A program made the position numbers and the translations under genes. A stretch of DNA of 5,000 bases from an uncultured Lachnospiraceae bacterium (GTDB taxonomy: Bacteria > Bacillota > Clostridia > Lachnospirales > Lachnospiraceae). The notes under the pieces were generated by a model. That model was not told the DNA's origin and did not search any database. It saw only the letters and a program-made list of their open reading frames with translations. Location: assembly GCA_947175845.1 (NCBI GenBank), contig CAMWOK010000238.1, positions 1 through 5,000 of the forward strand, written 5' to 3'. Shown piece by piece: positions 1 to 5,000 of the stretch (the first letter of the stretch is position 1; the number at the start of each line of letters is the position of its first letter).

Positions 1-22
1 TGGTACCACGTCAAGGTAGACC
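1..22 (+). other. Apparent frame break at the start of the TPR reading frame
   Basis: Reading from base 1 gives WYHVKV in frame 1, whereas the TPR sequence from base 20 onward is in frame 2, which is blocked by TAG at 17-19. Skipping one base near 19 gives WYHVKVTFAGLTYLDL, which reads like a continuous TPR helix. This suggests a one-base insertion (real or a sequencing error) rather than a natural gene start. So few bases are available that chance cannot be excluded. Confidence 0.4.
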
Positions 23-1159
23 TTCGCCGGACTGACTTATCTCGACCTAGAAGACGAGGCGGAGGCCGAAAAGTATCTCGCGCTGGGACTTGCCTCCGAT
101 CCGGAAAACGCCGCTGCCTACAACGATCTGGGCGACTACTATTTCGATAAGAGACGCTGGCAGAAAGCAGGCGAATGCTACTACAAGGTCCTTGAAGCCG
201 GCAGCTACAACGACTGCGCCTGGGCAGAACCCTCATGGATATTCTGCTGCTTTATGTATGATGCCAGTCCTTATGAACTCGAGCGGCTTGCAGCCTGCGC
301 TGCCGCGGACATGGAAAACGATCGTGCGCTGCGGCTGTATTACATGGCCGCAATGGAAAAACTGACACCCAATGTTGACTTTCTCGACGCAAGTTCAGAG
401 AGCATCATCAACGCCGTGCGCAATATGCGCGAAAACGGCACATCCTCCGGCGTCGTGCGCTGCGGCGTGTCGTTCCAGGAATCTGCGAGCAGCATCAATG
501 CTGTGAGCCTTGCAATTGAGCAAATCAGCGGCGAGCCTGCCTCCTTCATCCTCTCTGCCGCTGAAGCGCAGATTCCGTCTCTCAATGAGACAGTTGACGA
601 GGAGGGTATCGTCCTGTGGGACTATTCCAACATCAGCAAACCGGTTCCCGTCGTTGAAAAGCCATCAGACTCCATCAGCCGTCTCGTCGGAGAACTGGCG
701 CAGACAGAGTTCTCGCTGGAAGCGTGGTATGAAGCGGCCGCACAGTCCGCCGCAGAACTTTCCGTGAACGACTGCAGCGGCCTCTACAGCGTGATGGTTT
801 TTCCGCCAAGACAAAAAGATAACCAGATTCCTGCCGAGGAGTGGCTGTATCGGGTACAGTTTGCGGCAGTGTGTATTCTGGCGCAGCTCTCGCTCCATGA
901 GCTCGACAAACTCTGCAAAGGACAGCTCGACTGGCCGATTATTCCCGCGTTCACGCTGGCGGCATGGCTCGCCTCAAAGGACAGCGCGCACGCGCCGTGG
1001 GCGGAGAAACTGCTAAATCTTGTGAAGCGCCGCATCTCACAGAAAAATTTCTGCTTTTTTGAGTACGCCTACACCTGTGCCGCTTACCTGCTGCCGGGCA
1101 AAGACAAAGAATATTATACAGCGCTGTGGCAGCGGCGGCAGTCGCTGACAGAAGGGTAA
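20..1159 (+). CDS. TPR-repeat protein, 5' end missing or frameshifted
   Basis: I do not recognise a named family beyond the repeats. The frame that ends in TAA at 1157-1159 is open back to 20, just after an in-frame TAG at 17-19, and there is no ATG, GTG or TTG between 20 and the ATG at 254. The residues encoded at 20-253 are plainly TPR-like: AGLTYLDLEDEAEAEKYL then SDPEN (about 26-109), followed by AAAYNDLGDYYFDKRRWQKA and a second helix (about 110-211). The ATG at 254 is therefore an internal methionine, not a believable start. The rest (about 300 residues) is helical, rich in alanine, and lacks a signal peptide or membrane segments, so a cytoplasmic scaffold or protein-interaction role is likely. 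The GC-rich codon use differs sharply from the genes to the right. The gene ends at the terminator at 1162-1186. Coding status is secure; its function is unknown, and it may be a pseudogene. Confidence 0.72.
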   Translation, partial: TFAGLTYLDLEDEAEAEKYLALGLASDPENAAAYNDLGDYYFDKRRWQKAGECYYKVLEAGSYNDCAWAEPSWIFCCFMYDASPYELERLAACAAADMENDRALRLYYMAAMEKLTPNVDFLDASSESIINAVRNMRENGTSSGVVRCGVSFQESASSINAVSLAIEQISGEPASFILSAAEAQIPSLNETVDEEGIVLWDYSNISKPVPVVEKPSDSISRLVGELAQTEFSLEAWYEAAAQSAAELSVNDCSGLYSVMVFPPRQKDNQIPAEEWLYRVQFAAVCILAQLSLHELDKLCKGQLDWPIIPAFTLAAWLASKDSAHAPWAEKLLNLVKRRISQKNFCFFEYAYTCAAYLLPGKDKEYYTALWQRRQSLTEG

Positions 1160-1161
1160 AC

Positions 1162-1186
1162 AAAAAGGGACCTCAAGTCCCTTTTT
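1162..1186. terminator. Bidirectional rho-independent terminator
   Basis: There is a perfect 10-bp stem AAAAAGGGAC / GTCCCTTTTT (1162-1171 and 1177-1186) with a 5-base loop. It carries a T run on the plus strand and, by symmetry, on the minus strand. It sits 2 bases after the TPR stop codon and 27 bases beyond the endonuclease stop codon, between two convergent genes, so it can serve both. It also marks the switch from GC-rich to AT-rich sequence. Confidence 0.85.
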
Positions 1187-1213
1187 CCTTTCTTTCAATC
1201 CCATATTGTTCTC

Positions 1214-2131
1214 CTATCTCGGTCCCAAAAACTTATCTCCATTCAAATGTATCATATGCTCCGGCATCTCCGCAATCCAGACTTCCGTTTCCCATGACAG
1301 TGTTTCTGAAAATCTCTTATAAGTCTTAAAATCAAGAAATGCCGTTACAAAGATTTTTCCTGCTGTTACATTCTTTGTCATCTTCGTTATTTCCAATATT
1401 CTTTTAGAATCCATCGGTCCTACAGATGTCACCGATTCAACAAAATAGATCCAGTTCTTATCTTCTCTATATAAAACCACATCCGGCATCTTATCATGTA
1501 AGGTTATTTCAAATCCCAGTTTCTTCAGCTTATCAACATTTTTTACCAAATCTTTTTCTATGGTATCGCCAACATACAAACATTCTGAATCTGGTGCAAA
1601 TCGAGGCGCAAATTCCTCAATAATAGCTTTCTGCAGTTCATTGTGCCTGCCCGTAGAAAATTGCAAATCGTTTCCATTAATACGCACTGGCATCATTGTC
1701 ATTTTCTTTTTTGAGGCATAAATATCCACCAACTTTTCGTGATATTTCAAGAACCGATTCACAGTCTTTTGCCAATCTGATGTTCGAAAAACTCTTATCA
1801 CTTGCAATGTTTCTTCGGTAAGCCTGTACCTATAATTCGGGCTATTTGTAGCTTTCCCATTATCCTCTACAAGTGCTGCATTACGGAAGTGATGCAATGC
1901 CTGCTTACGAAAAGTCTCCCTGCTGTTTTCTGCATAAGTCAAACCATAATATGTATTGGCAAACTGAATAATATCATGAATACGAATCCACTCATTTTCA
2001 GCATTTGTCCATGATGTATCTTGCCTTATCCCTGCCATTGCCAACAGCACATAACAGCAAATATCCGCCTGCTGTGCTTCAGGCATTCCAAGCATTTTCA
2101 AAAGTTCTCTTGCCTCATCAATTTTATCCAC
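1214..2131 (-). CDS. Type II restriction endonuclease, BsuBI/PstI family
   Basis: This 305-residue protein is close in length to the BsuBI and PstI endonucleases (a little over 300 residues). The family is expected to cleave CTGCAG that lacks adenine methylation. The N-terminal half (about 1-140) is helical and looks like the family's N-terminal domain. The C-terminal half has the family signature blocks: FSTGRHNELQ (158-167), LYVGDT (185-190), MPDVVL (215-220), then NWIYFVESVTSVGP (226-239) and KR (243-244). P216-D217 with E232 fits a PD-(D/E)XK-type centre, although the third position after E232 is V234 instead of the usual lysine; I believe this is typical of the family. The start is GTG at 2129-2131, chosen because GGAGG lies 6 bases upstream. 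The first 8 bases overlap the end of the methyltransferase gene, pointing to one operon and translational coupling. The frame is intact. The exact target is inferred from the family, not shown by the sequence. Confidence 0.93.
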   Translation of the reverse strand: MDKIDEARELLKMLGMPEAQQADICCYVLLAMAGIRQDTSWTNAENEWIRIHDIIQFANTYYGLTYAENSRETFRKQALHHFRNAALVEDNGKATNSPNYRYRLTEETLQVIRVFRTSDWQKTVNRFLKYHEKLVDIYASKKKMTMMPVRINGNDLQFSTGRHNELQKAIIEEFAPRFAPDSECLYVGDTIEKDLVKNVDKLKKLGFEITLHDKMPDVVLYREDKNWIYFVESVTSVGPMDSKRILEITKMTKNVTAGKIFVTAFLDFKTYKRFSETLSWETEVWIAEMPEHMIHLNGDKFLGPR

Positions 2132-3611
2132 AGTACTCCTCCAATATTGTATTGCAATTACGTTCTGACATATCCTTGCTCTTCATAAGTTTTCTCCCCA
2201 TTTCCTGTATACTGTCCAGATCAGGAACAGGCATCGCATTGATTTCTGTTGAATTAACCTGCGTTGAACCATTCAATATTCTATAGTATTCATCATAAAG
2301 AGTAGAATTGAAAATCACATATAATCCATACACAATGCACTCTGACATTTCCGTTACCAATCCATCCACAAAATTTATCTTGTTCTGTGTGCTGATTTTC
2401 TTATACTGCGGATATTTCTTGGACAAATACACACCGCACTGCAATCTGCGTTTTTCTTCTTTTGCGGTAAAACGCTTGACAAACAGATAATTTTTGTTAT
2501 CCTGCATCAATCCCCTTTGATCCGTTACCACATACTCGTGTTCTTTCTGAATAGGGAACTGCACTTCTCCTTGTTTAATATGCTGTGAATAAAAGAGCGG
2601 AATTGCACCTTCCTCTGCATCGTCGCGAAGTATTTCACGATTACGAAAGTCAACTGTCAGTCCTGTTTTCATTTTTAACCCAATATCTGGCAATGTTTTA
2701 TCAAATCTATGTAATCGTTCCAACACTGAAACTTCTTTTTCATCTGTCACTAAATACACATAATAATCACTCCCCGAAACAACAAGGCTATATGGCACAG
2801 TCAGGGAAGTAATATTATCGAAATCATTGTTCGACTGCGAAGAAGTAATTGTTACTTTTTCCGGCGTTTGGTTTGTCTTTTTTACTTTAATGATAATCGT
2901 TTCCTGTAAAACATCTTCTTTATCAAACACTTTATTCCTGCTTACAAACAAATGAATGTGTTGTAATTTTCCCTCTGTCAGGAAATACTGCCTAAACCGC
3001 TTAAAATAAGCGCCCGACGTCCATGAGCGCGGAATAATGTACACCATTTCACCAGTATCAGCAAGATTAAACAGTCCCATTGCTGCAAAGATAAAATATA
3101 AATTCGGCGCGCCATAACAAACTTCCGGCATTGCAGCTGCCTCTGGCGCATCTTTTGGTATCTTCATATACGGAGGATTACCAATTACAACATCATATTT
3201 GGGGGAATTATGCTTACCTCCCATCATATGATTAAAATCCAAGTACTGGCTTGTAATATAATTCTCCGTAATAATCTGTATGTTAATTTGCTTTTGAGAA
3301 CTTTCTTGACAAGTTTGCATGTTCTCTTTTAACAAGCCTAAAATATTGTCATCATTCTCGTAACAGGTCAATTCTATTGTTTGAACAGAAGCCATCTGCT
3401 CTAATCGTTCTATCAGCGCACACGATAAAATGCCTGATCCTGCCCCTGCATCTAAAATACTGACTTTAGGCTTGTTATCAGGAATGTCATATAATCCAGC
3501 CATAAAATGTGCAGTTTCTTTACTTGTAAAAAATTGACCATACTTCTTCCGCTCTTTTTTAGGCATACTATCAATATAGCTATTTGTGCGTTCAATAATG
3601 TATTCTAACAT
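2124..3611 (-). CDS. N6-adenine DNA methyltransferase, M.PstI/M.BsuBI type
   Basis: This 495-residue protein transfers a methyl group from S-adenosylmethionine to adenine in DNA; with its BsuBI/PstI partner the expected product is CTGC(m6A)G. Motifs appear in the order of the gamma class: KYGQFFT (23-29, motif X region), DAGAGSG (54-60, motif I, cofactor binding), YEND (84-87, motif II acidic residue), and NPPY (145-148, motif IV, catalytic), followed by NLYFIF (170-175) and an IIPRSW segment (192-197). The C-terminal half (about 260-495) should hold the target-recognition region. The length matches M.PstI and M.BsuBI (about 500). The start is ATG at 3609-3611, preceded by GGGG and a 6-base spacer, and the N-terminal KKERKKYGQFFT aligns with where the family begins. 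It ends in TAA at 2124-2126, overlapping the endonuclease start by 8 bases. No frameshift or missing motif is seen. Confidence 0.95.
   Translation of the reverse strand: MLEYIIERTNSYIDSMPKKERKKYGQFFTSKETAHFMAGLYDIPDNKPKVSILDAGAGSGILSCALIERLEQMASVQTIELTCYENDDNILGLLKENMQTCQESSQKQINIQIITENYITSQYLDFNHMMGGKHNSPKYDVVIGNPPYMKIPKDAPEAAAMPEVCYGAPNLYFIFAAMGLFNLADTGEMVYIIPRSWTSGAYFKRFRQYFLTEGKLQHIHLFVSRNKVFDKEDVLQETIIIKVKKTNQTPEKVTITSSQSNNDFDNITSLTVPYSLVVSGSDYYVYLVTDEKEVSVLERLHRFDKTLPDIGLKMKTGLTVDFRNREILRDDAEEGAIPLFYSQHIKQGEVQFPIQKEHEYVVTDQRGLMQDNKNYLFVKRFTAKEEKRRLQCGVYLSKKYPQYKKISTQNKINFVDGLVTEMSECIVYGLYVIFNSTLYDEYYRILNGSTQVNSTEINAMPVPDLDSIQEMGRKLMKSKDMSERNCNTILEEYCG
2138..2142 (-). promoter_or_regulatory. 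Strong ribosome binding site for the endonuclease
   Basis: The minus strand reads GGAGG, then AGTACT, then GTG. This near-ideal Shine-Dalgarno sequence lies inside the last codons of the methyltransferase gene. It decides the GTG at 2129-2131 as the start and suggests the endonuclease is translated from the same message, possibly by ribosomes that have just finished the methyltransferase. Confidence 0.8.
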
Positions 3612-3706
3612 TTATATCCCCGACTTTCACATACCTTTGTCACAAATCTCTCAATTCCTGATCGATGAACCATCTATCAAAAGTTACCCGCGCTTAAATT
3701 ATTTGT
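3612..3706 (-). other. Intergenic gap upstream of the methyltransferase
   Basis: These 95 bases separate the DUF5655 gene from the methyltransferase. On the minus strand the gap has a TTGAGA element and a TATGTG element 15 bases apart, a poor match to a sigma-70 promoter. Between them lies the 11-base palindrome TTTGTGACAAA (3636-3646). There is no hairpin followed by a T run, so read-through from the upstream gene is possible. The weak ribosome binding site GGGG of the methyltransferase is at 3618-3621. Confidence 0.4.
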
Positions 3707-4600
3707 TCACACCTCACTATATGCCCGCTCAAGTAAAGGCTTCGCCTTTTCAAAGTCGGACGCATTTTTGATGATGATCTGCAAATCCCCAGTACCATAG
3801 TGCCCAATACTGCGCATATCCCTTGTAAATCCACTTTCCAATTCGACAGTCTCCGGATCAAGCTTCACAAACAAAACAATCTGCTTATTGTAAATTTCAA
3901 TGCAAACTAAATTCTGAACCTTCTTATATGCCAGATAGAATTTTAACTGATTCGCCGTAATATCATCTCCAAAAGATTCAATAAAATCACATATAGAATG
4001 ATAAAGATTTTTCATATTGTCAGAAACTGCTCCCAGTTTTTCTATATGGGATTTCTGTCCATTATTTTTTTCGCTGTCCATTCCGCCGTTCTCTGTCATT
4101 GGCTTTACATTCGGCGCATTCAAATGTTCAGACAAAAGCAGGCCATTATCATATTTACGATAACTGACTAATTTGATATTCCTTTGCATCTGGTTAACTG
4201 CATGGAGATCATACTTTGTAAAATCATGTGCAATACAAATAACACAGGGGACAGACCAATCTATTCCATCTGCGGCTTCCATACCCAATTGTTCAATAAC
4301 CAGCAGTTTAAAATCCGCCTTATGGTCTAAAAGCCAGTCAAGATAAAACAATCCCTGATTAATTACATTCTCATTCTGACTGCGCTTATATTCAAATATG
4401 ACCGGACTGTTATTTTCGTCAATTCCGATACTGTCCATCCGCCCATTTGTAATGGCATATTCGCTTTTTAAAAAACGCACTCCAAAAAAAGTTTCCATAT
4501 TTTGTTCTATCAGTGTTTGAAGCTCCTTTTCCAAAACTACCTCAGACGATGTGCATTCTTTAACTCCTTCATTCAAAGAAAATAATTTTATCTCAGCCAA
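3707..4600 (-). CDS. PD-(D/E)XK nuclease-like protein with C-terminal DUF5655 domain
   Basis: This 297-residue protein belongs to a widespread uncharacterised family. The N-terminal part (about 1-110) resembles NucS/DUF91-type PD-(D/E)XK nucleases: LEKELQTLIE (23-31), GRMDSIGID (53-61) with D56, then VIFEYKR (67-73) with E70 and K72, and INQGLFYLDWLLDHKADF (80-97) with Q82. All likely catalytic residues are present, so it may cut DNA or RNA, but no substrate is known. A low-complexity polar linker (about 160-188) leads to the DUF5655 domain (about 190-297), recognised by IESFGDD, FYLAYKK, LFVKLDPE and DMRSIGHYGTGDL (261-273). The start is TTG at 4598-4600, supported by GAGGGA 6 bases upstream and by the family-like beginning MAEIKLFSL. 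It precedes the restriction-modification pair on the same strand, which suggests but does not prove a shared defence role. There is no signal peptide or membrane segment, so it is probably cytoplasmic. Confidence 0.85.
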   Translation of the reverse strand: MAEIKLFSLNEGVKECTSSEVVLEKELQTLIEQNMETFFGVRFLKSEYAITNGRMDSIGIDENNSPVIFEYKRSQNENVINQGLFYLDWLLDHKADFKLLVIEQLGMEAADGIDWSVPCVICIAHDFTKYDLHAVNQMQRNIKLVSYRKYDNGLLLSEHLNAPNVKPMTENGGMDSEKNNGQKSHIEKLGAVSDNMKNLYHSICDFIESFGDDITANQLKFYLAYKKVQNLVCIEIYNKQIVLFVKLDPETVELESGFTRDMRSIGHYGTGDLQIIIKNASDFEKAKPLLERAYSEV

Positions 4601-4606
4601 TTCTTT

Positions 4607-4612
4607 TCCCTC
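4607..4612 (-). promoter_or_regulatory. Ribosome binding site deciding a TTG start
   Basis: The minus strand reads GAGGGA, then AAAGAA, then TTG. The spacing is normal, and there is no in-frame ATG until well inside the conserved nuclease domain (codon 35), so TTG at 4598-4600 is the best start for the DUF5655 gene. Confidence 0.6.
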
Positions 4613-4710
4613 ACTTGCAAATTATCTGCATCTCTTTATGTTTATGATATTTTTACCTGTACTTTTTAACCATAGTCTGCCATCCCAAAAATGTCTTCTT
4701 GTTCATGCTT

Positions 4711-4740
4711 ATTGTAGCACATTCTCGCTTATTATGCCAT
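4711..4740 (-). promoter_or_regulatory. Candidate extended -10 promoter for the DUF5655/R-M block
   Basis: On the minus strand ATGGCA (4735-4740, four of six matches to TTGACA) is followed after 18 bases by TACAAT (4711-4716, five of six matches to TATAAT), preceded by TG plus one base, the extended -10 form. Transcription would begin near 4704, leaving an untranslated leader of about 100 bases before the TTG start. No other minus-strand promoter in 4601-4935 looked better. The match is by eye only. Confidence 0.45.
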
Positions 4741-4765
4741 TGCTTTTCCAGGCGACTATATTTCA

Positions 4766-4861
4766 CACCAATGTTCATATATAAAATGCTTACTTATTGC
4801 ACAAACTTGCTATTACATTTTTCCCTTTTTGGAAAAGTGTTCCCACTGTATAACATTGGTG
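4766..4861. repeat. 10-bp inverted repeat with associated 9-bp direct repeat
   Basis: CACCAATGTT (4766-4775) and AACATTGGTG (4852-4861) are exact reverse complements 76 bases apart. ATAAAATGC also occurs twice in direct orientation, at 4781-4789 and 4862-4870, the second directly abutting the right arm. No target-site duplication flanks the 96-base unit. It could be a pair of regulator sites, the ends of a small degenerate element, or chance in AT-rich DNA. Confidence 0.4.
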
Positions 4862-4935
4862 ATAAAATGCATATTTTTACATATGATTACCGGATTTATA
4901 CTTATCTGGCTATCCTTTAAACTGGAAGTTACAAA

Positions 4936-4998
4936 TTAACCATCTATTGAAAAATACTTTAAATCTTGAAATTCGTCATCCATAAATTCAAAAGTAAA
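4936..4998 (-). CDS. Possible C-terminal end of a gene beyond the right edge
   Basis: The minus strand is open from the window edge to TAA at 4936-4938, encoding 20 residues that read FTFEFMDDEFQDLKYFSIDG. The acidic, aromatic-rich composition looks more like real protein than AT-rich noise, and the direction agrees with the other minus-strand genes. The stretch is too short for coding statistics, and another minus-strand frame is also open for about 13 codons. No family can be assigned. Confidence 0.3.
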   Translation of the reverse strand, partial: FTFEFMDDEFQDLKYFSIDG

Positions 4999-5000
4999 TA

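Larger units (their letters stand above)
4601..4935. other. AT-rich intergenic region without a convincing gene
   Basis: This gap lies upstream of the DUF5655 gene. It holds the candidate promoter at 4711-4740 and the inverted repeat with arms at 4766-4775 and 4852-4861. Open frames here on the plus strand lack ribosome binding sites and read as hydrophobic, AT-driven sequence, so I did not call them. I see no clear terminator for a gene arriving from the right. Confidence 0.5.

Noticed and set aside
90..365. Plus-strand open frame over the TPR region in another frame
   Set aside because: It overlaps the TPR-coding frame, and its proline/threonine-rich product has no repeat structure; the clear TPR pattern is in the other frame.
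340..1163. Several minus-strand open frames opposite the TPR gene
   Set aside because: They are antisense shadows of GC-rich coding DNA, with no ribosome binding sites or recognisable motifs.
2005..2286. Plus-strand open frame crossing the methyltransferase/endonuclease junction
   Set aside because: It is antisense to two well-supported genes and has no domain or start signal.
3735..3749. Perfect 6-bp hairpin AAAGGC/GCCTTT near the 3' end of the DUF5655 gene
   Set aside because: It lies within codons for conserved residues (KAKPL region) and is not followed by a T run on the minus strand, so it is unlikely to be a terminator.
4653..4778. 41-codon minus-strand open frame starting MNIGVKYSRL and ending MVKKYR
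   Set aside because: It has no ribosome binding site, overlaps the candidate promoter and one inverted-repeat arm, and is short enough to occur by chance; the basic composition alone does not support a gene.
4551..4920. Two overlapping plus-strand open frames (4551-4784 and 4699-4920)
   Set aside because: The first begins inside the DUF5655 gene on the opposite strand. Both lack ribosome binding sites and encode hydrophobic, AT-driven sequence with no recognisable domain.

Overview
The window joins two DNA segments of different character. Bases 1-1159 are GC-rich (38 of 60 bases G/C in the sample line 721-780) and hold the plus-strand 3' part of a tetratricopeptide-repeat (TPR) protein gene. 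From about 1190 to 5000 the DNA is AT-rich (22 of 60 G/C at 1681-1740, 23 of 60 at 4021-4080), and every credible gene is on the minus strand. A symmetrical stem-loop at 1162-1186 lies at the junction and probably terminates transcription from both sides. The strong GGAGG ribosome binding site and the AT-rich cassette next to GC-richer DNA fit a Bacillota-type anaerobe or similar host, but the window does not fix the taxon.

The minus-strand block, in transcription order, is: (a) bases 4998-4936, possibly the last 20 codons of a gene beyond the right edge (weak); (b) about 335 bases of AT-rich intergenic DNA with a candidate extended -10 promoter at 4711-4740 and a 10-bp inverted repeat; (c) 4600-3707, a two-domain protein with an N-terminal PD-(D/E)XK nuclease-like domain and a C-terminal DUF5655 domain, TTG start; (d) 3611-2124, an N6-adenine DNA methyltransferase of the M.PstI/M.BsuBI type; (e) 2131-1214, a restriction endonuclease of the BsuBI/PstI family, GTG start.

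Genes d and e overlap by 8 bases and form a complete Type II restriction-modification system. From family knowledge the predicted target is CTGCAG: the methyltransferase should modify the adenine and the endonuclease should cleave unmodified sites. Methyltransferase-first order fits the need to protect host DNA before cleavage starts. No controller (C) protein gene is visible, so control probably rests on gene order, translational coupling or the upstream promoter region. Two CTGCAG sites are present (772-777 and 1631-1636), the second inside the endonuclease gene.

The least understood element is the nuclease-like DUF5655 protein placed 95 bases upstream of the methyltransferase on the same strand. 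It may be a co-transferred defence or DNA-processing factor, or an independent gene. I found no integrase, transposase, tRNA, rRNA or CRISPR array. The R-M core is a known type of system, not a new one. The association with the DUF5655 protein, the broken 5' end of the TPR gene and the abrupt composition change are the points worth a second look.
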